NCBI GenBank assembly: GCA_016707785.1
Contig: JADJGZ010000030.1
Coordinates: forward strand, 1 to 55,550
Source of the DNA: Bacteroidales bacterium
GTDB taxonomy: Bacteria > Bacteroidota > Bacteroidia > Bacteroidales > UBA4417
Direction: 5' to 3'
DNA length: 55,550 nt
Shown here: positions 8,883-17,952 of the stretch, one piece after another
How the letters are laid out: every line of letters starts with the position of its first letter
How positions within the stretch are numbered: the stretch's first letter is position 1
Translations under genes and position numbers: made by a program
Notes under the pieces: generated by a model
Database searches by the model: none
What the model was told of the DNA's origin: nothing
The model's input: only the letters and a program-made list of their open reading frames with translations

Positions 8883-10565
8883 CTATTTTGCAATAATCTC
8901 GAGGCTTGAAGAAATTTCAAATTCTTTCATGTCAGCTCCAATCCCTCTGACCAGGATCAGGTATTTGCCGGATGAAGCGGGTGCTTTTGTTCGGAGAATG
9001 GTTTCAATACCCTCATTATAAGATATCTGAGGTATCCATAGCAGCGTATTTCTAGAGTCAGGCAGATGCATATTTCGAGAAAGATCCAATTCCTTTTTAC
9101 CCAATTCTGTGAAAAATTGGTAGTTGATAAATTTTCCATTGGGTGGTAATTTGATACCTGCGAAGTCATTCTTTTTTGATATAAATGAGATAATTCCTCC
9201 ATAAATAATATCTCCCTTTATATAGATATCGTTTACCAGTTCCACCCTATCAATCACTGAAGGGGAAATTGCGAGCAGGCTTTCAATATCATCTACCATG
9301 ACCCAGTCGATGAGCACCATAGGTTCATAAATGGACATCTCCGGCTTCGTGTTAATGAACCTGAAAACTTTTTTACCCTCAGACTTTCTCACATTCATCA
9401 TCACCGGGATTTCCCTGAAATAATCCTCCACAGTGGGCAGTTCTATATAGGATTCCATGATCAGCTTTTCAGATTTAGAGCCATAGAAAGGAATACCTGC
9501 AAAACTATTTGTAACAGGGTTCATTGCAGTATCAGGATAATACTGATTAGAAATTTTATAATTTCGGATCAGGTTTAATGCCAGGACTGATTCGGCGCTA
9601 TCAAGGCGAAGTTCTCCAACAGGCAACCTTCTTTTTCCAGGGCTAAAATCATTGTCAATAAAGATTTCCGGCTGTTTACCCTCCCTCTTTTCGGTACAAA
9701 GGAATAAATCTTTTAAGCCATAACGATCCGGTAAGGCAAAGCAGAAAAACCCCGATTCATCTGTTTTTCTTGCCATTACATCCTTCTCTCCAATGATGGT
9801 AGCACTTACCCTGATCCCCTGTATGGGTTGCTTAGTAAGCTTATCAATGATTACCCCGGAGATGGATACACCTCTTGTATCAGGTAGGAGGTTACGCACA
9901 GAATCTGTAAAATAGAGTTTTTGAATTACTTTATGCTGTGGCTGATAGGAGAATTCAGGCACAATGGAGAGATTAAGGAAGTCAGGTTTAACCTTGCCAG
10001 TGAATGAAACCTTAATTCTGATTGAGTCGTCAGGTTGATAAACAGCGTGTTCTGTGCTGACTGAAACATATTGGGACTGTTCCTGAGGTAACTTCAACTT
10101 CGACAAGCTATCAGTCTGAGGGATATTTGCTTCAACTGTCAAAACATCAACAATCTCAGGATGAAGGATCTTTAATCGAATTCCCGGAAACACAGCAGAT
10201 GTCCCGATTCTCATTCTCTTGGTATAGAAACTAAGCAGATAGTAGCCTGAAAATGTTTTTTCGGGAATTGTAAGGCTTCCAGTAACTCTTCCTTGTTTAA
10301 CCGGGAACTTTCCTCCCACCATTTGAGCACCTTCAGCACTTAACAGTTCACAATACAACACTTTATCTGATTCATTATCTGAGCTCTTGACTGGTTGCTT
10401 TGAGATTGCCGTGAATTGAATTTTCTCTCCGGATATATAAAAAGTCCGGTCGGTCCAAACAGCCCAATCCTGCTCCCCTTCTTCAATCGATTGTGACATC
10501 AGCGAAAAAGCCGGGAATAATGTAAATATGAATAGGATGAAATTCCTTATTGTTTTATTTTCCAT
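8883..10565 (-). CDS. Exported MG2-like protein with carboxypeptidase-regulatory and TonB-plug-like domains
   Basis: A signal peptide (MENKTIRNFILFIFTLFPAFSLMSQ) precedes a bacterial alpha-2-macroglobulin-type MG2 region (WTDRTFYISGEKIQFTA...), a second beta domain (VSTEHAVYQPDDSIRIKVSF), a carboxypeptidase-like regulatory domain around residues 235-280 (ISGVIIDKLTKQPIQGIRV) and a region like a TonB receptor plug (PMVLIDWVMVDDIESLLAISPSVIDRVELV...GDIIYGGIISF). Proteins of this layout, without a barrel, are common beside TonB/DUF4249 pairs in Bacteroidota and presumably sit on the outer membrane with the receptor. ATG 10565 is preferred over the in-frame TTG at 10580: it starts 2 nt after the stop of the DUF4249 gene and gives the cleaner signal peptide. 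The ligand is unknown. Confidence 0.75.
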   Translation of the reverse strand: MENKTIRNFILFIFTLFPAFSLMSQSIEEGEQDWAVWTDRTFYISGEKIQFTAISKQPVKSSDNESDKVLYCELLSAEGAQMVGGKFPVKQGRVTGSLTIPEKTFSGYYLLSFYTKRMRIGTSAVFPGIRLKILHPEIVDVLTVEANIPQTDSLSKLKLPQEQSQYVSVSTEHAVYQPDDSIRIKVSFTGKVKPDFLNLSIVPEFSYQPQHKVIQKLYFTDSVRNLLPDTRGVSISGVIIDKLTKQPIQGIRVSATIIGEKDVMARKTDESGFFCFALPDRYGLKDLFLCTEKREGKQPEIFIDNDFSPGKRRLPVGELRLDSAESVLALNLIRNYKISNQYYPDTAMNPVTNSFAGIPFYGSKSEKLIMESYIELPTVEDYFREIPVMMNVRKSEGKKVFRFINTKPEMSIYEPMVLIDWVMVDDIESLLAISPSVIDRVELVNDIYIKGDIIYGGIISFISKKNDFAGIKLPPNGKFINYQFFTELGKKELDLSRNMHLPDSRNTLLWIPQISYNEGIETILRTKAPASSGKYLILVRGIGADMKEFEISSSLEIIAK

Positions 10566-10567
10566 CG

Positions 10568-11725
10568 TCAATAGGGCCAAAATTCAGGTTTCTCCAGTCT
10601 GCCTCCCATGCGTCTGCAATCAACACACTCAAAACTCAGTATGCGAAGTGCTCCTTCTTCATTGTAATAATAATAAACCGGCTCTCCGAAAATCAATAAT
10701 TCTGTCCAGCCTCTTATCGGCAGAGAGGATTCAATGCACTTATTACTGAATTCAAGATTAATTCCCGGAATATCCTTAAAAAAGAATCGTTTTCCTGATT
10801 CAGCGGCTGAATAGAAAAACCCTAATACTTCCATATCCGGATCTGTAACATTGTGAATATTCCCTTTGAGCAATACCGGTTGTTTATCGTACAATCCCCC
10901 TTGTCCGGAGCTATTGGATTTGAGCTTATCCCAGTAGTTGTAAGCTGATTCAGTCAGGGTGAATTGTTTCACCATCATGCTATACAGAATACCGAGTCTT
11001 GTAGTTGAATAGCCATTCACCATGTGAAGGGGTAATTGCTTATATTCATTTCTGACGAGATTTGTGGTAGAAAGTGTATAGATATCCTTCAGAGGTATAG
11101 TTGCCCAGCAGATATTTCGCGAATAATCCGGGGGATAGATCTTATGCCACTGTCCGTCATAATAATTTTCGGCAGGGCGGGCAGATTTGTATTCCCAGGT
11201 CTCAGTAATCTCCCATTTATAAAATCTGCTGTCATAGCCTTCACCTGACAAATCCAGATAAAACTGTGCGCCATATTTTTGAGCAAGGGATTCATCACCA
11301 GGAATTTCTTCAACAATATAATAGGCTGTATCCATGGGGGGGCCGTTCAGCATTTTGTCGAACTCAGAGACAATATGCATGCTATCAGGAGTATATAAAT
11401 CCAGGCGATAAGAACGGCCAGTTACGACCTGCCCCTGTTCCAACCAAATCTTATAGGCCCCATCAGAAGTCTCATTCAGTGAAAAACTGCCACCTTCATC
11501 ATCAATGATATTCACTTTACAGCCTGAAACCGGGATAAACTCAGATAATTCAACCGGAGAGGAGCGTGAAATGGTAATTTCTTGCCAGCCAGGCTGATTA
11601 GTGATACGACCGGAAACGACATACTTGTTTAATGCCTGACTATCAAGCTCAGGATAATACTGCTTTATACAGGATGATGCCACTGCTATCAGCAGGCAAA
11701 GTAAGAATCCTTTAACTAGCTGCAT
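10568..11725 (-). CDS. DUF4249 lipoprotein
   Basis: A lipoprotein signal peptide (MQLVKGFLLCLLIAVASSC) is followed by KYVVSGRITNQPGWQEITISRSSPV, VSGCKVNIIDDEGGSFSLNE and, toward the end, E-C-V-D-C-R. This is the layout of DUF4249, a roughly 280-400-residue Bacteroidota family nearly always next to TonB-dependent receptors with an STN/carboxypeptidase N-terminus. It overlaps the receptor gene by 14 nt and is 2 nt from the next gene, so it is the middle of a tight operon. By analogy with SusD-type partners it is inferred to be a surface lipoprotein that helps substrate capture. The substrate is unknown. Confidence 0.85.
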   Translation of the reverse strand: MQLVKGFLLCLLIAVASSCIKQYYPELDSQALNKYVVSGRITNQPGWQEITISRSSPVELSEFIPVSGCKVNIIDDEGGSFSLNETSDGAYKIWLEQGQVVTGRSYRLDLYTPDSMHIVSEFDKMLNGPPMDTAYYIVEEIPGDESLAQKYGAQFYLDLSGEGYDSRFYKWEITETWEYKSARPAENYYDGQWHKIYPPDYSRNICWATIPLKDIYTLSTTNLVRNEYKQLPLHMVNGYSTTRLGILYSMMVKQFTLTESAYNYWDKLKSNSSGQGGLYDKQPVLLKGNIHNVTDPDMEVLGFFYSAAESGKRFFFKDIPGINLEFSNKCIESSLPIRGWTELLIFGEPVYYYYNEEGALRILSFECVDCRRMGGRLEKPEFWPY

Positions 11726-13634
11726 AATTACCGAGTTTAAACGACCAGGTTATTGTAAAAATGGGGATTCCAATTACTGAATACTGGTAACTTCTTATTT
11801 TACCATTTTCAGAAACAAAGTAGACAGAATATGGATTTTGCCTGCCAGTAAGGTTGTAAACACCAAGTATTAATGAATTATGTAAAGGCTTATGCCTCCG
11901 AAGGTTTCCTTCTATTGTCAATGCCACGTCCATTCTGAAATAATCAGGGATTCGGTAGGCATTTCTTTCTGAATACTCAACATATGGGATACCATTCTGG
12001 TAATAAACAGAGATAGGATATGTAACAGGTTTCCCGGTTTGATAACTGACAACAGTTGATGCAGTTACGCGACGATTAATATGATAGTTGATCACGGCAT
12101 TAACTACATGTGGAATATCATAATTCGCAGGATAGGATAGACCATTATTAATTTTTTGCCAGACTTTTTCTCCATTTATCTGCACAACAGACCTTGAATA
12201 AGTATAAGAGAGCCAACCTTCTATCCGTCGTCCATTTCTCTTTACCAGGCATTCAAAGCCATAAGCATCTTGTTTTCCGGGGAGCAGCAAGGTTTCTGAG
12301 TGAGGATTATCCATGAAATCAGCACCATCAATAAATTCAGGATTATCAATGATCTTTTTATAATATGTTTCGAAGGCTGTTTCGATACCTATTTCCGGGA
12401 ATACCCTGAATATTCCAGCTGAATATTGGTTGGACCTGGCTGGACGAATATGGTAATCCGCAAGTTTCCATTGAGCATTTGGAGATAAGGCTATCGTATT
12501 ATTCAGAACAAAAATATTTTGGTGCAATTGGTTAAAGGATAATTTGATACTTCCGTTTTTGTCAGTCACAAAATTGAGTGCAGTCCGGATATCGGGCTGG
12601 AATTGTGAACTGATAATTTCCCTTTTGCCAAAAACCAGAGTATCCTGAATATACCTAATATCCATAGGGCTGCCCGGAGCATAAGTATACACATTTCCCG
12701 GGCCCAGGTTTGAATACTCTGCTAACCTGACTCCAGCTACAATATTCAACCAGGGAAAGATATCAAACTTATCAGAAAGGTATAAAGCCATTTCAAGGCC
12801 TTGTTCTTTACCAAATTCAATTGGTTCTCGAATTGATTCACTTCCATAGGGTGATAGCTTTCCTTTGTCCAGGGCAAGAAAATTACCAACAACGCCATAT
12901 TCAACCGTATTTTTTGAACCCAGCACCCAAGAAAAATCGGCACTGAACTTGTAATCCATTAGGCTATAGGCATGGCTGAAGGCTTCGGTTTCCCATTGTT
13001 TTTCGGTAGTTGAGAAGGAATAACCTGATGCACTTAAGGTAAAAGAACCATAATGGTTTGCTGTAAAATTACTGACCAGGTTAAGTGAGAACCCGTTGTT
13101 AGCATATTCATATACATTTAGATCGGCCAGTTGAAACTTGTCCTGGCTATGATATCCAAAAACAGCCCAATGATTCTTTGCAAGGTCATAATTCCATGAG
13201 AAAGAGATGTCATTGAATCCTGCCTTGCTTTGATTGATGGTAGGGTCTTTAATCCTCTTCAGTAACCAGTCGGAGTATAGGCTACGGATGCTGAAAAGGA
13301 AGGAACTTGTGTCTTTTTTAAGTGGACCCTCAACGGAAAGATTGGCTGCAACAGGGCTCACACCACCATGGGCAGTGAAACGTTTCCTGTTTCCTTGTCT
13401 GGCGATAATATTGAAGACTGAACTTAATCGGCCTCCATATTTTACAGGAACATGGCCCTTATATATTGAAAAGTCCTTGATGATATCAGAATTGAACGAA
13501 GAAAAGAAGCCAAACATATGAGAAGGGTTGTAAATGGTAACTCCATTCAGATAGAAGGCATTCTGATCATAGTTTCCACCTCTTACATTAAGTCCGGAGG
13601 ATCCCTCCCCCACTGTAACAATCCCTGGTAACAT
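11712..13634 (-). CDS. TonB-dependent receptor, plug and barrel part
   Basis: This frame begins inside the plug domain (MLPGIVTVGEGSSGLNVRGGNYDQNAFYLNGVTIYNP), where the usual plug motif 'LPGv...egssGlnVRGG..dqN.ilLDGv.vyNp' is clear, and continues through a 22-strand-type outer membrane barrel ending in IPIFTITWSFKLGN. The N-terminal half of the same protein is in the next entry. Removing one base from the run of three C at 13663-13665 (G on the coding strand) joins them as ...PMLLGERDILKVSEMLPGIV, a normal plug sequence. It should take up a substrate across the outer membrane with TonB energy. The substrate cannot be deduced from sequence; the partner DUF4249 lipoprotein overlaps its 3' end. 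Confidence 0.85.
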   Translation of the reverse strand: MLPGIVTVGEGSSGLNVRGGNYDQNAFYLNGVTIYNPSHMFGFFSSFNSDIIKDFSIYKGHVPVKYGGRLSSVFNIIARQGNRKRFTAHGGVSPVAANLSVEGPLKKDTSSFLFSIRSLYSDWLLKRIKDPTINQSKAGFNDISFSWNYDLAKNHWAVFGYHSQDKFQLADLNVYEYANNGFSLNLVSNFTANHYGSFTLSASGYSFSTTEKQWETEAFSHAYSLMDYKFSADFSWVLGSKNTVEYGVVGNFLALDKGKLSPYGSESIREPIEFGKEQGLEMALYLSDKFDIFPWLNIVAGVRLAEYSNLGPGNVYTYAPGSPMDIRYIQDTLVFGKREIISSQFQPDIRTALNFVTDKNGSIKLSFNQLHQNIFVLNNTIALSPNAQWKLADYHIRPARSNQYSAGIFRVFPEIGIETAFETYYKKIIDNPEFIDGADFMDNPHSETLLLPGKQDAYGFECLVKRNGRRIEGWLSYTYSRSVVQINGEKVWQKINNGLSYPANYDIPHVVNAVINYHINRRVTASTVVSYQTGKPVTYPISVYYQNGIPYVEYSERNAYRIPDYFRMDVALTIEGNLRRHKPLHNSLILGVYNLTGRQNPYSVYFVSENGKIRSYQYSVIGIPIFTITWSFKLGNYAAS

Positions 13635-14484
13635 TTCCGAGACTTTCAGAATATCTCTTTCTCCCTAATAACATCGGGATTTCCCTGATGGATTTAGCGG
13701 CCAGTTTTTCGAGTCCGGGGTCTTTCCTTTGCATGCTCATTTGTTGATCCCCGAAAACTACTACCTCCTTCATTTGAATAACAGATCTTTCAAGTTCAAC
13801 TGAAAATTCACCTGAAGAATGTACTTCCAGCAAATGTTTCTTTGATTGCATACCCATAAATGAAAATGAGGCATGATAAGTTCCTGGTTTAATAATCATA
13901 ACAAGACTTCCATTCAAATCAGAAACAGATCCATTCTTAAGCTCTTCTATATACATTGTGGCTCCTATTACTGGTTCACCAGAAGAGCCATCAGTTATCC
14001 TTGCCTTAATGGTAACTAATTTCCCAGGTACAGCCTGACTTTTCTTTCCTATTTGCAATGTGCTGGTAAAATCAGCATTTCTTCCGATGAGATAACGTTC
14101 TTCTGACTGAGTTACCTTTTCGGCTCCGGCTTCCTTTTTACTCTTCCTGAATTCATTGAATGCATATTCCGGCAGACTCTCCGGCAAATACGATCCTTGT
14201 AACACCACATATCCATCATTCCACCTGGAAATTTTGAGTTCAGTACCTGCCAATGCTTTGCTGAGAGCAACTGATGGGAGTATTAAATCTTCATTCATAG
14301 TGATACGAAGGTCTTTGACCCAATCTTCCTTATAATATATATGCAGACCTGACTGTCGTTCAATAGAAAGGCTGAATTCTGCAAATGATGCGTCTTTACA
14401 ATGAATTGAAACAAGGGTGTCCGGTCCTGAATAAACGACAAAAGGACCTAGTATCAGAAGTTGAATGAACAATACTATTTTCAC
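13588..14484 (-). CDS. TonB-dependent receptor, N-terminal part (STN and carboxypeptidase-like domains)
   Basis: Signal peptide (MKIVLFIQLLILGPFVVYS), then a secretin/TonB short N-terminal domain (STN, residues ~25-100: VSIHCKDASFAEFSLSIERQSGLHIYYKEDW), a charged linker and a carboxypeptidase-like regulatory domain (~155-235: IKARITDGSSGEPVIGATMYIEE...GSVSDLNGSLVMII). STN domains in TonB receptors often contact an anti-sigma factor, so substrate-induced signalling is possible, but no sigma/anti-sigma pair lies beside it. The last 20 or so residues are out of frame; the true protein continues in 11712-13634 (single-base change at 13663-13665). The gene overlaps the upstream small gene by 4 nt (ATGA), which points to translational coupling. 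Confidence 0.85.
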   Translation of the reverse strand: MKIVLFIQLLILGPFVVYSGPDTLVSIHCKDASFAEFSLSIERQSGLHIYYKEDWVKDLRITMNEDLILPSVALSKALAGTELKISRWNDGYVVLQGSYLPESLPEYAFNEFRKSKKEAGAEKVTQSEERYLIGRNADFTSTLQIGKKSQAVPGKLVTIKARITDGSSGEPVIGATMYIEELKNGSVSDLNGSLVMIIKPGTYHASFSFMGMQSKKHLLEVHSSGEFSVELERSVIQMKEVVVFGDQQMSMQRKDPGLEKLAAKSIREIPMLLGRKRYSESLGNVTRDCYSGGGILRT

Positions 14485-15182
14485 AATTTCTTACTTTTAA
14501 CAATTCCCATGATCAATTCTTCCATTTGTTGTTTACTAATATGTTTAAACCGGATATGCTTTGAATGAAGAAAATCCTGAATGAATGCCTTTGTTATTGG
14601 GTCAAAGGAAGAAAGAAATTGCTTTTTAGAGCTATATTCTATTATTTCCCCATTGATCTTAAGAAAAGAAGTCCTTGAGATTACAGAGAATGCCTGGTTG
14701 GAAGTAGCAGGCTCAATCTTAATTTGTTTCGTCCATGCATAAAGAACATGAAGCCAGTCTTCGCCCATGATCTCATAAAAAGAAGTAGTGTTTGAGTTTG
14801 ATAAGGGAATAAATCTCCTGTTTCCGATTGTGAATCCATCAAGCCAGGCGTTTGAAACTTCAATGACACAAACAGCATTGAATTCATCGTAATATTTCAT
14901 TAACAAAAGCTGGTTGTACACGTCAAAATTCAGAAGGACATTTCCATAAACCTTTCCTTTTATTACGATCTCACCTGGCACAAAATCAGGTTGCTCTATG
15001 AATTGGTGCCCCTTAATTCCGGCACCCGGGTAGAAGGAATACTTCTCTCCATTAAATACAACCGGGTCCAATCCATATTTATGATCTGAAAAACTCATTG
15101 TATCCTGAGAAAAGACTTCTGCAGAAAACAAAATAAAAAGAATGAAAAAACAACAACGCTTCATGCGCAAATACTTAAGCAT
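14481..15182 (-). CDS. Exported protein of unknown function, first partner of the STN-TonB receptor
   Basis: A signal peptide (MKRCCFFILFILFSAEVFSQ, starting at the second Met) precedes a 205-residue domain with no Cys-rich or catalytic motif I recognise. Visible blocks are FVPGEIVIKGKVYGNVLLNFDVYNQLLLMKY, GRNRRF-like IGNRRFIPL and a C-terminal helix-rich stretch KAFIQDFLHSKHIRFKHISKQQMEELIMGI. Genes like this commonly sit just upstream of STN-containing TonB receptors in Bacteroidota. Here it overlaps the receptor by 4 nt and its first ATG shares an A with the preceding stop (TGATG), so the three genes are probably translated in sequence. Length 227-233 residues, depending on start. Confidence 0.65.
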   Translation of the reverse strand: MLKYLRMKRCCFFILFILFSAEVFSQDTMSFSDHKYGLDPVVFNGEKYSFYPGAGIKGHQFIEQPDFVPGEIVIKGKVYGNVLLNFDVYNQLLLMKYYDEFNAVCVIEVSNAWLDGFTIGNRRFIPLSNSNTTSFYEIMGEDWLHVLYAWTKQIKIEPATSNQAFSVISRTSFLKINGEIIEYSSKKQFLSSFDPITKAFIQDFLHSKHIRFKHISKQQMEELIMGIVKSKKL

Positions 15183-15538
15183 CAGCTTCCAATTTTTCGT
15201 TCCTGCATTAGTAGCTGCCTTAACAAATATTGTCTGGCTGATTTATTACTGAGATCAAAGGTATAGAATCCTGAACCTCCACAACTGAGATTTATAATAG
15301 TTTTTCCATTTGCATCAACAATTGTTATATCGATATCGAATTTGGTATGGTTGGTACTCAAAATTGTTACAATTCCAGAACAGGGATTTGGATATAATAC
15401 CATCTTACTTTGAATGTTATCGTCAATCCCAACAATGGATGGTAAATGTATCACAGTGAATTCAAAATGTGGAAGTCCATTTACATTCACCACATTATTG
15501 GCAACCCGGTGAATTGGGCAATTTTTCAAATCGCACAA
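15182..15538 (-). CDS. Small protein with a T9SS-like sorting domain, no signal peptide
   Basis: The frame opens with TTG at 15538, directly after a stop codon. Residues 45-115 resemble a type A sorting domain: M-V-L-Y-P-N-P-C-S-G-I-V-T-I, ITIVDANGKTIINLS and FYTFDLSNKS. The usual last part, G-x-Y-x-V...K-x-L, is poorly kept (RQYLLRQLLMQERKIGS). No signal peptide is visible, so the front of a longer secreted protein is probably lost or out of frame. Against pure decay, its stop overlaps the next gene's start as TGATG, a coupling that would be hard to keep by chance. Read as the remnant or 3' end of a T9SS cargo gene at the head of the TonB operon; weak call. Confidence 0.4.
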   Translation of the reverse strand: MCDLKNCPIHRVANNVVNVNGLPHFEFTVIHLPSIVGIDDNIQSKMVLYPNPCSGIVTILSTNHTKFDIDITIVDANGKTIINLSCGGSGFYTFDLSNKSARQYLLRQLLMQERKIGS

Positions 15539-15697
15539 TTTCTATAATAACTTGTTACTCTATAAGTCAAGGACTAAGTTTGAGAAATCCTTTGAGATGG
15601 GCTGGATTGGCAAAAACTCCAATTTCTAAATTATGCTTATCTTTAGTAAGCGGTTGTTACTACTTCATGAAATAGTATTTTCTAAATTCATACAACA

Positions 15698-16096
15698 ATG
15701 GAACAATATAATGTAGGTACAGGGAATGAAGCAATATCCCTAGCTGTTGATATCTCAACACTGGGTTTGGCAGCCTCAAGGGCAATTCTTGTTGATGTAG
15801 CTTCTTCAGCTCCGGGAACATCAGTAGCTTCTTCACATGATGCGTCCGGAGATATACCATCGGTTTTGATCGGTAAAGCGGCAGATATCAGGAATCGTAG
15901 GCTTACCATAGTTACGAAAGTCGATCTTATCGGTAAGGACTATGAAACCCGTAAAAAGGAATTTGAACAGATGACGGCAAAGTATGACCTTAAGTCTGGT
16001 TTAGGAGCAGAAGCGAGATTTACAAATCCCGAAAAGAAATCAGATGCAGAATTCCAGACAGGTTACTTATATATGCACATAGACTTAATTGCATGA
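15698..16096 (+). CDS. Protein of unknown function, first gene of a two-gene unit
   Basis: A 132-residue soluble protein without a signal peptide. The N-terminal third is rich in small residues (VDISTLGLAASRAILVDVASSAPGTSVASS); then comes a basic stretch (KAADIRNRRLTIVTKVDLIGKDYETRKKEFEQM) and a C-terminal LYMHIDLIA. I do not recognise a family. The stop overlaps the start of the next gene by 4 nt (ATGA), so the two are very likely expressed as a unit. It is divergent from the TonB operon with a 159-bp gap. Codon use looks ordinary for the window. Confidence 0.55.
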   Translation: MEQYNVGTGNEAISLAVDISTLGLAASRAILVDVASSAPGTSVASSHDASGDIPSVLIGKAADIRNRRLTIVTKVDLIGKDYETRKKEFEQMTAKYDLKSGLGAEARFTNPEKKSDAEFQTGYLYMHIDLIA

Positions 16097-17226
16097 AACC
16101 ACAGGCTTTCACATACATTTTATTGCTGTTCTCCTTTTCAGGCATATGCCAGAATAGCACGATCACCCTTCAGGACCTGGCAGTTCCATCTTCACCGGCC
16201 TTTATCCTTTTGGATGCAGCGCCCTCCATGATACAAACTCCTTCAACACCAAAGGCTTTTGTACTAGGAATTGCCCAATCATTTCAACAGTCGAATGGAG
16301 CATTTCCACAAGAATATTCTGCAGAATTTGCCCCATACTGGATGATAAATCCAGGTGGCAAGAGCATCTATAAACTGGCTGGAATCCGTCAGAATGCGGA
16401 AGCCGGCAACATACATCCTCAGAAAGTATTCTCAGGATTACAATTTACCACCCTCTCAACGGGTTTTTTCAATAAAGATCTGATTGCAGATGAACTAGAT
16501 TTTCAGACCAAGATATTCTCTCTTGGCGTCCGGACAAATATTCTAAAAATCCAAAGAGGAAATTATGCCGATAGCATGCAGTTACTGTTAAAACAATGGC
16601 ATCGATTGGCGCAAAGTGAGATGGATGAAAACATTGATTTATTTACAGAGATATCGAGACATCCGGAGCGTACTGATGAGCTACAGCAACAGTTTGTTCC
16701 AACAAAAACAGCGGAAACAACACAGAAGATCAGCGACTTAATCAACCAGAAGCCACTTTTATCATGGGATTTTTCTGCTGCCTATGCCAGTTTCGGAATA
16801 GGAGATACCACCTGGATGACCGGAAGAATCGGTGTTTGGAGCAGTCTATCGTCTTATATCGCTCTAAATCAGCTTGGTAATGCTAAGGGAGTAAGCCACC
16901 TTAGCCTTCATGCCTCCCTGAGGTATCTTGATGACCATTATAGCCGGGCTGAAGATGGAAGTCTTGCGCGGCAGCAATCTTTGGATGCAGGAGGGAAAAT
17001 TCTATTTGAAACAGATAAATTCTCGTTAGGATTTGAGTCTGTAAGACGTTTCAAAGGTGAGACACAGTCAGCACAGTTCAGAACCGTCGGATTGATAAGC
17101 TATCAAATTGGCCAAACAATGTTCCTGAATGCATCTTTTGGAAAGAATTTTGAGCTTCCAAATAAACTGATTGCCATTTTTGGAATAAATTGGGGTTTTG
17201 GTTCAGAAAAGGTAAATCTTCAATAA
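16093..17226 (+). CDS. Exported, probable outer membrane barrel protein of unknown family
   Basis: Signal peptide MKPQAFTYILLLFSFSGICQ, mature length about 355 residues. The body alternates short strands (FVLGIAQSFQQ, YSAEFAPYWMI, KIFSLGVRTNILKI, WDFSAAYASFGIG, WMTGRIGVWSSLSSYIAL, SLHASLRYLD, KFSLGFESVRRFKG, FRTVGLISYQIGQTMFLNASFGKNF, LIAIFGINWGFGS), which is the pattern of an outer membrane beta-barrel, interrupted by a charged helical insert at ~160-220 (ADSMQLLLKQWHRLAQSEMDENIDLF). Translationally coupled to the 132-residue gene upstream. No relative is recognised by eye; the helical insert may be a periplasmic or surface loop. Function unknown. Confidence 0.55.
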   Translation: MKPQAFTYILLLFSFSGICQNSTITLQDLAVPSSPAFILLDAAPSMIQTPSTPKAFVLGIAQSFQQSNGAFPQEYSAEFAPYWMINPGGKSIYKLAGIRQNAEAGNIHPQKVFSGLQFTTLSTGFFNKDLIADELDFQTKIFSLGVRTNILKIQRGNYADSMQLLLKQWHRLAQSEMDENIDLFTEISRHPERTDELQQQFVPTKTAETTQKISDLINQKPLLSWDFSAAYASFGIGDTTWMTGRIGVWSSLSSYIALNQLGNAKGVSHLSLHASLRYLDDHYSRAEDGSLARQQSLDAGGKILFETDKFSLGFESVRRFKGETQSAQFRTVGLISYQIGQTMFLNASFGKNFELPNKLIAIFGINWGFGSEKVNLQ

Positions 17227-17281
17227 CTTTATCAGTTGAAATTACTTTTTGTTTTTCTGAATCACTAAACCATAACCTTTC

Positions 17282-17590
17282 ATGAAAAAGCAATCAGCCT
17301 TATTTTCTTATTCAGGAATCATACTTCTTGCTGTTATTTTGTTTTTATTGCCTTCCTGTTCCAATACCGAAAATGTAAGCGCCTGTCTGCATGGCCAAAC
17401 TTATGGATTCTGGGGAGGTTTATTACATGGAATCATTGCTCCTGTAGACCTGATTATGATGTTATTCAGGGATGATATTTCTGTATATGCCCCAAATAAT
17501 AATGGAGTCTGGTATGCCTTTGGTTTTGTATTAGGCAGTGGTGGCTGGGGATTTCTTGGAGGAAAAGGTGCCAGTAAAAAGAAAAGTTAA
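17282..17590 (+). CDS. Small lipoprotein/membrane protein
   Basis: 102 residues with a lipoprotein signal peptide (SYSGIILLAVILFLLPSC). The mature part has a short hydrophobic segment and the blocks HGQTYGFWGGLLHGIIAPVDLIMMLF and WYAFGFVLGSGGWGFLGG. Small proteins of this form ('GFW.G..HG.iap...i.sLf...v..Ya..N.G..Y..Gf..G') are widespread in Bacteroidota and some Firmicutes, with no known function. It follows the barrel gene by 55 bp on the same strand and may belong to the same transcript. Confidence 0.65.
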   Translation: MKKQSALFSYSGIILLAVILFLLPSCSNTENVSACLHGQTYGFWGGLLHGIIAPVDLIMMLFRDDISVYAPNNNGVWYAFGFVLGSGGWGFLGGKGASKKKS

Positions 17591-17952
17591 TTGTAATATT
17601 TCTTGCTATTGAATAACCTCGCTGCAACCAGCGAAGCAACAAAGGCATTATTTCTATTCACCCCAAAAGAGGAGGACCTAATTCCATAAAAGATTAGAAA
17701 GTCCAGCACATAATAATTGACTTGAAGACTACACAGGCAGATTTCATCAGATAGGAAACTTGCTCAACAATTATAAATTTAAGCTTCGGGTATAGTCCTG
17801 CAATTGCTCGAATAGAAGAGGATCAATTTAAAAGAAACAGAAGGGTTAAAAAACAACCCTTGAATTGAAAAAAGTAAGAACAGTTTAGATATAGAATATT
17901 TAATTATAAACTATGTTGGCCGCCTGGCCAGCAATTTTAAAAACAATGTATC
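17591..17952. other. Non-coding stretch before the RAYT gene
   Basis: No gene is seen in these 362 bp. There are three small hairpins: TCGCTG/CAGCGA near 17620, AAGGGTT/AACCCTT near 17846-17866, and TGGCC-gcct-GGCCA at 17917-17930, 22 bp before the RAYT start codon. The last might be a 5' structure of the RAYT element but does not resemble the downstream GTAGAGACGCCC palindromes. Confidence 0.4.

Noticed and set aside
11712..14484. TonB receptor taken as a real pseudogene
   Set aside because: One base in a CCC run restores a perfect plug motif and the rest is undamaged; the same kind of break is found across the window, including rho.
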